Notes under the pieces: generated by a model | The model's input: the letters and a program-made list of their open reading frames with translations, nothing else | What the model was told of the DNA's origin: nothing | The model's database searches: none | DNA from: Adiantum capillus-veneris | Lineage: Eukaryota; Streptophyta; Polypodiopsida; Polypodiales; Pteridaceae | Direction: 5' to 3' | Assembly: GCA_014529385.2 (NCBI GenBank) | Contig: CM043966.1 | Span: forward strand, 35,752,739-35,812,738 | Length of the DNA: 60,000 bases | Part shown: positions 47,375 to 57,310 of the stretch, piece by piece | How the letters are laid out: each line of letters starts with the position of its first letter | Position numbering within the stretch: the first letter of the stretch is position 1 | Program-made: the position numbers and the translations under genes

Positions 47375-47870
47375 CAGGCGAGGAGGGGGGAAAATTAGCA
47401 ACAAGCTAACTCGGATACCGTTTTTTGGAGCTTTCATTCTAAAAATATTTTTTATTTTGATGAATCGGGAATATTGTAACTCCTATCTTTTGGATAAACT
47501 TTGTAACTGATGAACCGTGACTACAAGCTTCCCAATTGTATCAACATGTCTTTACTTAGAGCTCCCAGATTATTGGTTTTGACCACCAAAAAACCTTGGT
47601 TAAGGTATAAAAGTCAATTTTTGTGAGTTTTTCATAAGTTTTGGATAATAGAAACAGAGTGTGAGCTAACGGCACTCACTTCTCTCCTTCTTGCACTTCC
47701 TACTCCCTCCCCGGTTGTCACATTGCAGTTGTGTCTATTGCGTTGCAACCGTAGGCAAGAGCTCTACGCATTGACGTAAGCATTTCATGATATTTTGTAG
47801 CTTTTGGCGTTGCCGACCCGCGGCCTAATTTCATCATAAGTAGGAATTTACACTTCAAAATCAAAAACTA
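47375..47870 (+). mobile_element. Possible polypurine tract and LTR-like segment
   Basis: GGCGAGGAGGGGGGAAAAT (47371-47389) ends in TTAGCAACAAGC, which could be a purine tract and LTR edge. Downstream there is a TATA-like GGTATAAAAGTC (about 47602-47613) and later promoter-proximal-looking pyrimidine-rich sequence. No second LTR copy was found, so the right boundary is not fixed. Confidence 0.35.
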
Positions 47871-48304
47871 AGTATAGGTGGGGTATTGGGGCATCATTGC
47901 TAAGCATTTAGATGCACTCTTGGTCGAAAACAACTAGGTTAAAAACTCATTGATGTTAATAATCGTGATTTTTGCACTTGACCTAAAGTGAAACTTGAGA
48001 CCATAAGCATGTATGCTTCGGTCTTATAAACATGTCCTAGAAGTTTCGTAACATTTGGATGTCATTTGATGCTGTAACGGATGTGATTTGTTTGCCGATG
48101 AGCAATTAGCTTTTGGTTATTTCAGTCATTTGAGTGTAGCTTGAGTTAGATGCAAGTTATTTTTTGTTTTCCAAGAGATTGACAACCTCGTAGCCTCTAA
48201 GTACAAGTCAAGTCAGCTTCGTCCCATGGATTGACAATTATATTCGTGGTTCTCGCTATGTCTACAATAAGATAGGAGTGAGGTTAGACACCTGTCCCAC
48301 ATAC
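47871..48304. other. Unassigned stretch
   Basis: No recognisable feature. It ends where homology to copia-1 begins, at about 48305. Confidence 0.4.
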
Positions 48305-48414
48305 TGCTTGAGCTTTGGGCGGAAGCTATAAGTACGTCTGTATAATTTATCAACCAGTCACCCTCAACGACATTGGATGGGGGAGTTCCAGAAGAGGCAT
48401 GAACAGGTAAATCG

Positions 48415-49858
48415 GTGAATTATGCATTTCTCAAAGTGTTTGGGTGTGAGGCTTTCATGCACATAGATAGAAGCTTGAGGTCAAAGCTAGATGCAAAGTC
48501 CAAAAAGTGTTTCTTCATAGGCTATGGAGAAGGTGACTTTGGGTATCACCTATGGAATCCTGAAGATGGTAAAATCTTTAGAAGTAGGGATGTAATTTTC
48601 AACGAACAAAATATGTACAAAGATTACTTGGAAAGATAACTAAGCAAAAAAAAAAAGATGATGAGTACATGGAGCTTGAGGACGGTGAAAAATTAAGGAG
48701 TGAAAATGGTGACAACGTGCAACAACATGAACCAAATGAGGATCCTCAACCTATTCCCCGAATATCCACAAGAGCAAGTAGACCTCCAAAAAAGTTTGCT
48801 CCTTCCTTGAACCATCTCTTGATCTCAGATTCTGGAGATCTAAAATCATACAAAGAAGCTATGCATCACGAATCCAATGAAGAATGGATGAAGAGCATGC
48901 AAGTGGAGATGGACTCATTACAACGCAACCAAACATGGGAGTTGGTTGAGTTGCCTAAAGATAAGCGGGCACTACAGAAGAAATGGGTGTATAACAAAAG
49001 GTACAAGTTGAGGCTTGTGGTAAAAGGGTTTTCTCAAAAGAAAGGTATTGACTTCAATGAAATATTTTCTCTTGTTGTAAAAATGAACTCAAAATTAGGC
49101 TTGTCTTAATCCTTGTGGGGACTGCTCATGATTGAATCTTTAGCAAATAGATATAAACACGGCATTCCCTATGATGACTTAGAGGAGGAAATTTACATGC
49201 TTCTACCAAAGGGGTATGAAGTAAAAGGTAAAGAGAAAATGGTTTGCAGATTAAAAAGAGCTTGTATAGATTGAAGCAAGCATCAAGATAATGGTACTTG
49301 AAGTTCAATCGATGGATGTTGGATCATGGATTCAGAAGATGCAACTCAGATCACTGCGTTTACACAAAGAATATGAGAGATGGGAAGTTCATAATCCTAA
49401 TGTTGTATGTTGATGACATGCTGATTGCAAGTGCTAACATGCAGAACATCAAAGACCTAAAAGAGGAGCTGTCTAAATCTTTTTCAATTAAAGATTTAGG
49501 TGCTACAAATAGGACACTTGGTATGAAGATATCAAGGGATAGGACAAAGAAGACACTAAAGCTATCTGAAGAGGATTACATCAAGAAGGTACTAGAAAGG
49601 TTTGCAATGCAAGATGCAAAATCTATTTCTACACCTTTGGCTAGTCACTTTAAACTAACCAAAGATATGTGTCCAAAGATACAAGAAGAGATAGCATATA
49701 TGTCTAAAGTTCCATATGCTACAATGGTAGGTTCTGTTATGTATGCTATGGTCTGGACAAGGCCAGATATTGCACATGCAGTGGGAGTTGTGAGTAGGTT
49801 CATGGATAACCCAAGTAAAGAGCATTGGCAAGCTGTGAAGTGGATACTCAGGTATTGA
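48415..49858 (+). pseudogene. Copia-3 reverse transcriptase region
   Basis: Blocks at 48415-48639, 48669-49109 and 49298-49858 cover the end of integrase, the linker (PIPRISTRASRPPKKF) and reverse transcriptase with an intact LYVDDML active site (49402-49422) and the late domain (MVWTRPDIAHAVGVVSRFMD). Stops and shifts occur near 48640, 49110-49297 and 49856, so it is inactive. Confidence 0.88.
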
Positions 49859-49875
49859 AAGGGGACAACCATGAA

Positions 49876-52759
49876 TGTGAGGTACCCACCCCGTCATCTC
49901 AAACGACGGTTTTGATGGTAAACCTAGTGGCCACTAGATCTATAGCGGAAGCAAACAAAGTGGTTTAAGGGATCAACTAGCGGACGAGCTCTCATCACTA
50001 AGTGAATTGAGTCGAGCCTACTAGCAACAAGATCAAGTTCCACCTCGCAGGAAAAAGCGTATCTAACCAATTATCGGTCTTAAGACTCACCTTCCAGAAG
50101 GAGAGAAATCTCGAGTGCCTTTTTTCCCATTGCTTTCAGAGGCACGTACACTTGGGACTTCACTACTTTTGGTGTAATGAGCAATTCTAACATCATTTAC
50201 CGTACTATGGGGACAGAGAGTTCCCGACCAATTGGGACCACCCTTCTCATAGGCATTGGCAACCCGAGCCAAGCCCCCACTTTCCACCCCCATACTCACA
50301 CTTTGTCTTGTGTGTCCTAATTACTAACACATTTATTGTTCAACATATATATTCATTGATTAATTCCGATTCACAGGTTGTGTTAAGAGAGCTCTTCGAA
50401 CAGTTTTTCAAAGTGGCACCAAAACAATCTTTCTAGTAAAAATTCACTCAAACTCATTTCATTTAAACTTCCAATGCTCTGGAGGCACGAAATCCCCCAG
50501 TGAGTGTTAACTCCACCCGTTGTCACCTAGTTGCCCATACAACTAGATTTTTCCACCACATAAAAAGCACGACATGGACATCCCACCTCAAAGAACGCAA
50601 AATGTGGGTATCCACCGCAAAGAATGCAAGATGTGGATCAAAGCCCTAAGCTAGGTAATCCTAGCTAATACGAGAACCTCGCAAGCTGTGGATCAAGAGA
50701 GGGATCATGACTAAATCAACATTGGAATTAAAAATGAACTGGCCGAGTTAATTTTCCCTAGCAAACAGTCCTTCCTACACGAGACAGTATATCCCGAAAA
50801 CATTCTTTCCTACTTGAATTTAAATGCATCAATTAAAATGCCGTGGTCTTCGTTGGATCTTCCAAGATGTTTTGGGGTAATGTTACTTTCCTACCTTACC
50901 GAATGCAATCTTATTAAACTGTACTTGAATTAAAATTAGACCTACCTCAATAATCTCCTCTTGATTGCTTCGTGAGATGGCCGGTGCTTGCTCGATGATA
51001 GGAGCCTTTCCCTTTCCGTTCGTGTTGCTTGTTCCGGCCTCATGGTCGTGAGATCCACCAAAACGGGTCCTCTTTGGGGCCATTATACTCACTACTAAAG
51101 ATGATGAATTTCGAAAAGAATTAATGTCCAATATCACCATAACAACCACAAACGGTCCGGATACAACATGATTAGCCTTATCAAGCAACTACTCTTATAC
51201 GAAAGGATTAGATTAACTTCAAGTATGGTTATTACTCTTCTATCTATTTTTGGGTAAATATTAGGTGATCCAAGTCGTAATTACATCAATTTAGGATAGC
51301 ATCTTCTCCTGAACTTATGAAAATTGACTCTGAATTAAGGTTCTTAGCTTAGGCAATTGGAGAATTCAGTTCTTACTTGCTTAATAAGAGTGGTTAAATT
51401 ATGATTTTAGTGTACTAACTCCTTCTCAAAAATGAATGGAAAGATGCAGTTATGTCTTATGCATATGCGGAAGAAATTCCGTTCTCTAGTGACAAATTAA
51501 TTTTTGAGAGGGGGACTTAACTCTTCTAATTACACATGAATCTCTTGCAATATGAGTTTAATCCTTTAATTGAAATCTTTCCTAATGAAATGAAAGATTG
51601 GGGTTGTTTAATTAGTTACATTGCTAGAAATTGGGTCAATCTTCACCACTCAATCATTGAATTGACTAACTGGTAATTCCTTCTTACTAACCATGGATTA
51701 ATTTGTGATTAGGAGGTTGACTTGATGCATAATTAGCTAATGAGATTAAGAAAGTGAAATAGACTAATCACATAGGTGATTTAGAGAGTTGCTACTAGGT
51801 AGAGTAGTTAGATTATGCATAGTATTAGCTGAAAATAAGGGAATCATAGAGAGATTAAGATATAAGCATGAATTTAACTCGAGATTATCGTAATTTGAGT
51901 TGATTAAGACCTTAATTTTTGATGCGAGAAGCCTAATCTGACAAGAAATTGGCAGCACCTCCTTCCCTTAATCCTCTCCTAGAGATTGTGTATGCCAGCA
52001 GCACTTCGCCCAAGATATGTGTGTGAGGGAGTGTGTGTCTGTGTGTGTGTGTACTGAGTATCTGTGTGTGTGTGTGTGTGTGTGTGGAAACAGGTCTTTA
52101 AATAGGCTCCCAACCTCAAGAGGTCAAATTATGCTGCTAATTGCATCTGGATGAGCACTTTGGTCATGCATGGCAGCTTGAGTGCATAGCTTGCAAGTGT
52201 CCAATTTGCTTTCTTTAACTGAGCCTCACACTCTCTCTCTTTCTTGGAAACTCTTTCACAAGCTCCTAGATGAGCGGGGGAGCCCTCTAACTACGAAAGC
52301 AAGCTCCCAGTGGCCTAGAGCCTGTGCACACACCATTCCCCGAGTGCCAGTGCCCCCGCTAGCCCTAGGAAAAATTTTATTTTTATCCGGTCATTACAAC
52401 TTGGATTTTAATTCCGAAACTTGCTGTGCTAAGATGGAGCTAAGGTGCATCATCTCGAGTACCTGCCATATTTAGCAGCTCCCGATGTTCGAAATTGCAT
52501 TTTTTAAATTCTGGATACGGGTGCAGTTTGACGAGCTAGTTAAAACTAAACAGGTCGGGTGACCAGAAACTTACTATTTTAGGAAAATTTTCACAAAAAT
52601 TATTTTTATTCATTTTTGAAAGCTCTATAAAAATCTAAACATCTTGGCACTGACAGGTTTAGAAAAACTGTTCAAAAATAGTAACTTTTTGTAGTATGAA
52701 AATTGGGTTCAATTATTTACATGTGGGATTGGTTTTTTGAGAAAGGTGGAGACCTTACA
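49876..52759. mobile_element. TG...CA insertion of 2.9 kb inside copia-3 (solo LTR or non-autonomous LTR element)
   Basis: Starts TGTGAGGTACCC and ends GGAGACCTTACA, with the 5-bp duplication ATGAA at 49871-49875 and 52760-52764. Removing it restores the alignment of copia-3 to copia-1. Inside there is no polymerase. One minus-strand frame (50883-51188) contains MAPKRTRFGGSHDHEAGTSN, which resembles the start of some gypsy gag proteins. (GT)n lies at about 52018-52085. I could not find a repeated pair of ends, so a large solo LTR is the simplest reading. A degenerate complete element is the alternative. Confidence 0.75.
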
Positions 52760-53254
52760 ATGAATGCTTTGTATTTTGGAGGCACTCACATTTTCTTGCA
52801 AGGGTAGTCTGATGCTGATATGGTAGGTGACAAAGACACTCGAAGGAGCACTACTGGCTACGTCTTCATAATTGGAGGCACAAAAGTATGTTGGGCTTCA
52901 AAGCTATAGAAAGTGGTCTCACTTTCTACCACATAAGCAGAAAATGTAGCAATGACAGAGGCAAGCAAAGAATTCTGTGGCTTCACAGATTCTTAGAAGA
53001 GCTTGGATTCAAACAAGACAATTGTGTTTTATACAGTGATAGCCAAAGTGCTATCCATCTTGCGAACAACTCAACCTTTCATTCAAGGACAAAGCACATT
53101 GAGGTGAAATATCACTTCATACGCACTCTTTTGGAAGAGAGATAGCTAAAGCTAGGAAAGGTGTATACAAGTGAAAATCCCGCAGACATGTTTACAAAGG
53201 TGGTCAACAAAAAGAAATTTAGCTTTTGCTCATCTTCAATCGGTATCTAGGGAT
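52760..53254 (+). pseudogene. Copia-3 RNase H region
   Basis: This is the part of copia-3 right of the insertion. It contains [10 protein letters not shown] (about 52834-52863), LYSDSQSAIHLANNSTFHSR (about 53025-53085) and TKHIEVKYHFIRTLLEE. Stops (for example TAG near 52806 and 53143) and shifts break it. Confidence 0.85.
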
Positions 53255-53316
53255 AAGAAGACAGGATGGAAAGCAATCACAGGGTTGGTTTGCAGATCAA
53301 TCTCCAAGTGGGAGAT

Positions 53317-54010
53317 TGTTAAGTATGGAGCCTAATTTATCCCTTGTAATTTTTTTTTTTTAAAACATGCATTTGTAAGGCCCTCGTTATGAGGAGAAGC
53401 CATTGTGTGTGAAGAAAAATCATTCACTGCCAGGAACCAAAAATTTTACTGAAATATTATGGTCGGATGGCGGCTGGAAAGTGGTCGAAAAACGGCCGAT
53501 CGTTTGGCCGGTTGGCCGATAGTCAATGGTCGATGGCCGAATTCAATGACCAGTGGCTGATTTCATAGGCGGACTTGTCTTCTCACGGGAAGCCACACTT
53601 GGGTAGATTGGAGAGTCCAATTTGGACTTGTCTACACAAGGGTGGCTACATACGGCTGCCTCTCATGAGAGAGGACAACCCTTTTGGCCTATAAAATGAG
53701 GCATTTTTACACACATTTGGCAGTGTGAAGTTGATGCAACAAGATGGGAGTGAGGTGGTGAGAGTGAAGCAAGGCGGGAGCTCTATCAAGACTATAATAC
53801 TTTTGTAATCATCTTCTTGCTAAAGTACTATAGCCATTGAGTGGCTGCTTTCCCGTGGATGTAGCTCATATTGGGTGAACTACATATATCATGTGTGCTC
53901 TCTCTCTCTCTCTATCTCTCTCTCTCTACTCTATAATCTCTTGTGTGTGAAAATTTGTCTCTTTCCATTAAGTAAGCTATCCAATATCTATTTAGCTATG
54001 TCCTATTTCC
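53317..54010 (+). repeat. 3' LTR of copia-3
   Basis: TGTTAAGTATGGAGCC at its start, the GGCCG minirepeats reduced, a TATAAAATGAGG box near 53690 and a (CT)n tract near 53898-53930. It ends at CTATTTCC without the usual TAACA. Confidence 0.85.
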
Positions 54011-54014
54011 ACAT

Positions 54015-57000
54015 AAGGTTTCTGGCTACTAACACAAAAAAAACACCTTGTGGCCTTAAGGCCATAAGGTTTCTAGCTAGCACAAAAATCACACTGTGGC
54101 CTTATGGCCATAGGGTTCTCTTTGTGATGTTTAGAAATCCTATGGCCCTAAGGTCAGAGGGTGCTCTATTAGTTAGCTAGAAATCCTTGAAATCCTAGCC
54201 ATCACAAAGAGCACCTTGTGGCCTTAAGTCCATAGAGTTTTTAGCTATCACGATGACCACCCTATGAACCTAAGGCACCCTCTGGATTTTGGGCCATAGG
54301 GTTTCTAACCACCCTATTCCCCTAAGGCACCCATGTGGCCTTAGGGTCATAGTGTTTCTAGCTAACAAAAAGAGCACCCCGTGGCCTTAGGGCAATAATG
54401 TTTTAAGCTAACAAAAAGAGCACCATGTGGCCTTAGAGCTATAGGACTTATTACACAAAGAGCACCATGTGGCCTTAAGGCCATAGGGTTTCTTACACAA
54501 AGAGCACCCTATGGCCTTAGGGCCATAGAGTTTCTAGCATACATAAAGAGCACCTTGTGGCCTTAGGGACATAGGTTTTCTAGCTAGCAAAAAGAGCACC
54601 ATGTGGTCTTAGGGCCGTAGGGTTTTCTAGCTTTCACAAAGAGCCATTACAAAGATCACCCTATGGCCCTAAGGCCATAGGATGCTCTTTGTAATGGCTA
54701 TAAATTATATGACTCTAAGGCCACATGATGCTGTTTGTGATGATTAGGGTTTCTAGCCATCACAAAGAGAACTCGATGGCCTTAGGGACATAAGGTTTCT
54801 AGCTTACAAAAATAACACCATGTGGCATTAGGGCCATAGGATTTCTATCTAACACAAAGAGCACCCTGTGGCCTTATGGCCATAGTGTTTCTATCTAACA
54901 AAAAGGGCACCCTATGGCCTTAGAGTCATGGGATTTTTAGCTAAGAAAAAAGAGCACCCTGTGTCCTTAGGACCATAGGTTCCTAGCTAACAAAAAGACC
55001 ACTATGTGGCCTTAGGTTCATTTGGTTTCTATCTAACAAAAAAGAGCACCATGTGGCCTTAGGTCCATAGGGTTTCTAGCTTACACAAAGATCTCCCCAT
55101 GGACTTAGGGCCATACGGTTACTAGCCATCATGAAAAGCACCCTATGTCCCTAAGGCCATAGGGTTTCTAACCACCACAAAGAGCATCCTATGTCCTTAG
55201 GTCACCATGTGGCGTTAAGGTCAAAGGGTTTCTAGCTAACAAAAAGAGCAAAATGTGGTCTTAGTGCCATAGGGTAACAAAAAGACCACCATGTGGCCTT
55301 AGGGTCATTGGGTTTCTAGCTAACATAAAAGAGAACCATGTGGCCTTAGGACCATAGGGTTTCTAGCTTACACAAAACGCTCATGTGGCCTTAGGGCCAT
55401 AGCATTACTAGCCATCACAAAGAGCACTCTGTGGCCTTAGGGATATAGGGTTTCTATCCATCACAAAGAACACCCTGTGGTCTTTGGGCCTTCAGGTGCT
55501 CTTTGTGATGGCTAGAAATTCTATGGCTCTAAGGCCACACAATGCTCTTTGTGATGTCTAGGGTCTCTAGCCATCACAAAGAGAACCCTGTGGCCTTAAG
55601 GCCATAGGGTTTTTAGCTTACACAAAGAGCACCATGTGGCCTTAGAGCGATAATGTGTTTAGCTAACAAAAAAAGCACCATGTGGCATTAGGGCCATATG
55701 GTTTCCTACACAAAGAGCACCCTGTGGCCTTAGGGCCATATGGTTTCTAAATTACATAAAGAGCACCCTGTGGCTTTAGGGCCATAGGCTTTCTAGCTAA
55801 CACAAAAATCACCTTGTGACCTTATGGCAATAGGTTTTCTAGCTAACAAAAAGAGCACCCTGTGGCCTTAGGACCATAGGGTTTCTTACACAAAGAGCAC
55901 CCTATAGCCTTAGGGCCATAGGTTTTCTAGCATACACAAAGAGCAACATGTGGCCTTACAACCATATGGTTTCTAGATTACACAAAGAGCACCCTATGAC
56001 CTTAGGGTCATAGGGTTTCTAACTAACAAAAAGAGCAGACTATGGCCCTAGGGCTATAGGATTTCTGGCTTACCCAAAGAGCTTCCTATGGCCTTAGGGC
56101 CATAGGGTTACTAGCCATCTCAAAGAGCACCCTATGATCTTAGGGCTATAGGGTTTCTAACCACCACAAAGAGCACCCTATGTCCTTAGGGTCATACAGT
56201 TTCTAGCTAAGAAAAAGAGCATCATGTGGCCTTAGTGCCATAGGGTTTTTAGCTAACAAAAAGACCAACATGTGGCCTTAGGGTCATTGGGTTTCTAGCT
56301 AACAAAAAAGAGCACCATGTGGCCTTAGGGCCATAGGAATTCTACCTGATAGAAAGAGAACCCTTTGGCCTTAGGGCCACAGGGTTTCTAACCATCACAA
56401 AGAGCACCTTGTGGCCTTAGGGCCATAGGGTTACTAGCCATCACAAAGAGCACCTTGTGGCCTTGGGACCATAGGGTTTCTAACTAGCAAAAATAGCACC
56501 ATGTGGCCTTAGGGCCATAGGATTTATAGCTTACACAAAGGGCCATGGGGTTTATAGCTTACACAAAGAGCTCCCCATGGCCTTTAGCGCCATAGGATTA
56601 CTAGCCATCACAAAGAGAACCTTGTGGCCTTAGAGCCATAGGGTTTCTAGCAATCACAAAGAGCACCCTATGGCCTTAAGGCACTCTGTGGCCTAAGGGC
56701 CATAGGGTTTCTAGCTAACTAAAAGAGCTTTGTTTGGCCTTAGGGACATAAGGATACTAGCCATCACAAAGAGCACCATGTGGCCTTAGGGCCATAGGAT
56801 TTGTGTCTATCACACAAAGAGCACGCTATGGTGTTAGGGAGCCCTATGGCCTTAGGTCCATAGGATTTTTGTCCATCACAAAGAGCACCCTATGGCCTAA
56901 GGGAACCTTGTGACCTTAGGGACATACAGTTTCTAGCTAAGACAAAGAGCACCATGTGGCCATAGGACCTTAGGGATTATAGATAATACAAGGAGCACCC

Positions 57001-57310
57001 TGCGGCCTTAGGGACATATGGTTTCTAGCTAGCAAAAAGAGCACCATGTGGCCTTAGGACCATAGGGTTTCTAGCTAGCAAAAAGAGCACCATGTGGCCT
57101 TAGGGCCATAGGGTTTCTAGCTTACGCTCCCTATGGCCTTAGGGCCATAGGGTTACTAGCCATCACAATGAGCACCCTGTGGCCTTAGGGCCATAGGGTT
57201 TCTAGCCATCACAAAGAGCAACCTATGGTCTGAGGGCCTTAGGATGCTCCTTGTGATGTCTAGAAATCCTAAGGCTCTAAGGCCACATGATGGTCTTTGT
57301 GATGGACGTA
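54015..57310. repeat. Satellite-like array of ~46-bp hairpin units
   Basis: Roughly seventy imperfect copies of a unit of the form: ACAAAGAGCACC, a variable TATGGCC or TGTGGCC, TTAG, GGCCATAGGG, then TTTCTAGCTAAC. Two neighbouring units at 57032 and 57078 give a period of 46 bp. The centre of each unit is a hairpin (arm CCCTATGGCC, loop TTAG, arm GGCCATAGGG). A minority of units are inverted (for example 54675-54715, 55495-55550, 57235-57300), some forming larger palindromes. No gene is present; short open frames here are repeat artefacts. Confidence 0.95.

Larger units (their letters stand above)
48305..54010 (+). mobile_element. 5'-truncated second copy of the copia-1 family (copia-3), with nested insertion
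   Basis: From about 48305 the sequence follows copia-1 from its position 4885 onward (late integrase, reverse transcriptase, RNase H, polypurine tract, 3' LTR). The 5' LTR, gag, protease and integrase core are missing. At 49876-52759 a 2,884-bp insertion interrupts it between reverse transcriptase and RNase H. The 3' LTR (53317 to about 54010) is more diverged from copia-1's LTRs than those are from each other, with its terminal TAACA lost. It is therefore an older copy. The satellite array starts directly after it. Confidence 0.9.

Noticed and set aside
54015-57310. Regularly spaced repeats resembling a CRISPR array
   Set aside because: Units are back-to-back with no unique spacers, orientation changes within the array, and the context is a plant nuclear genome.
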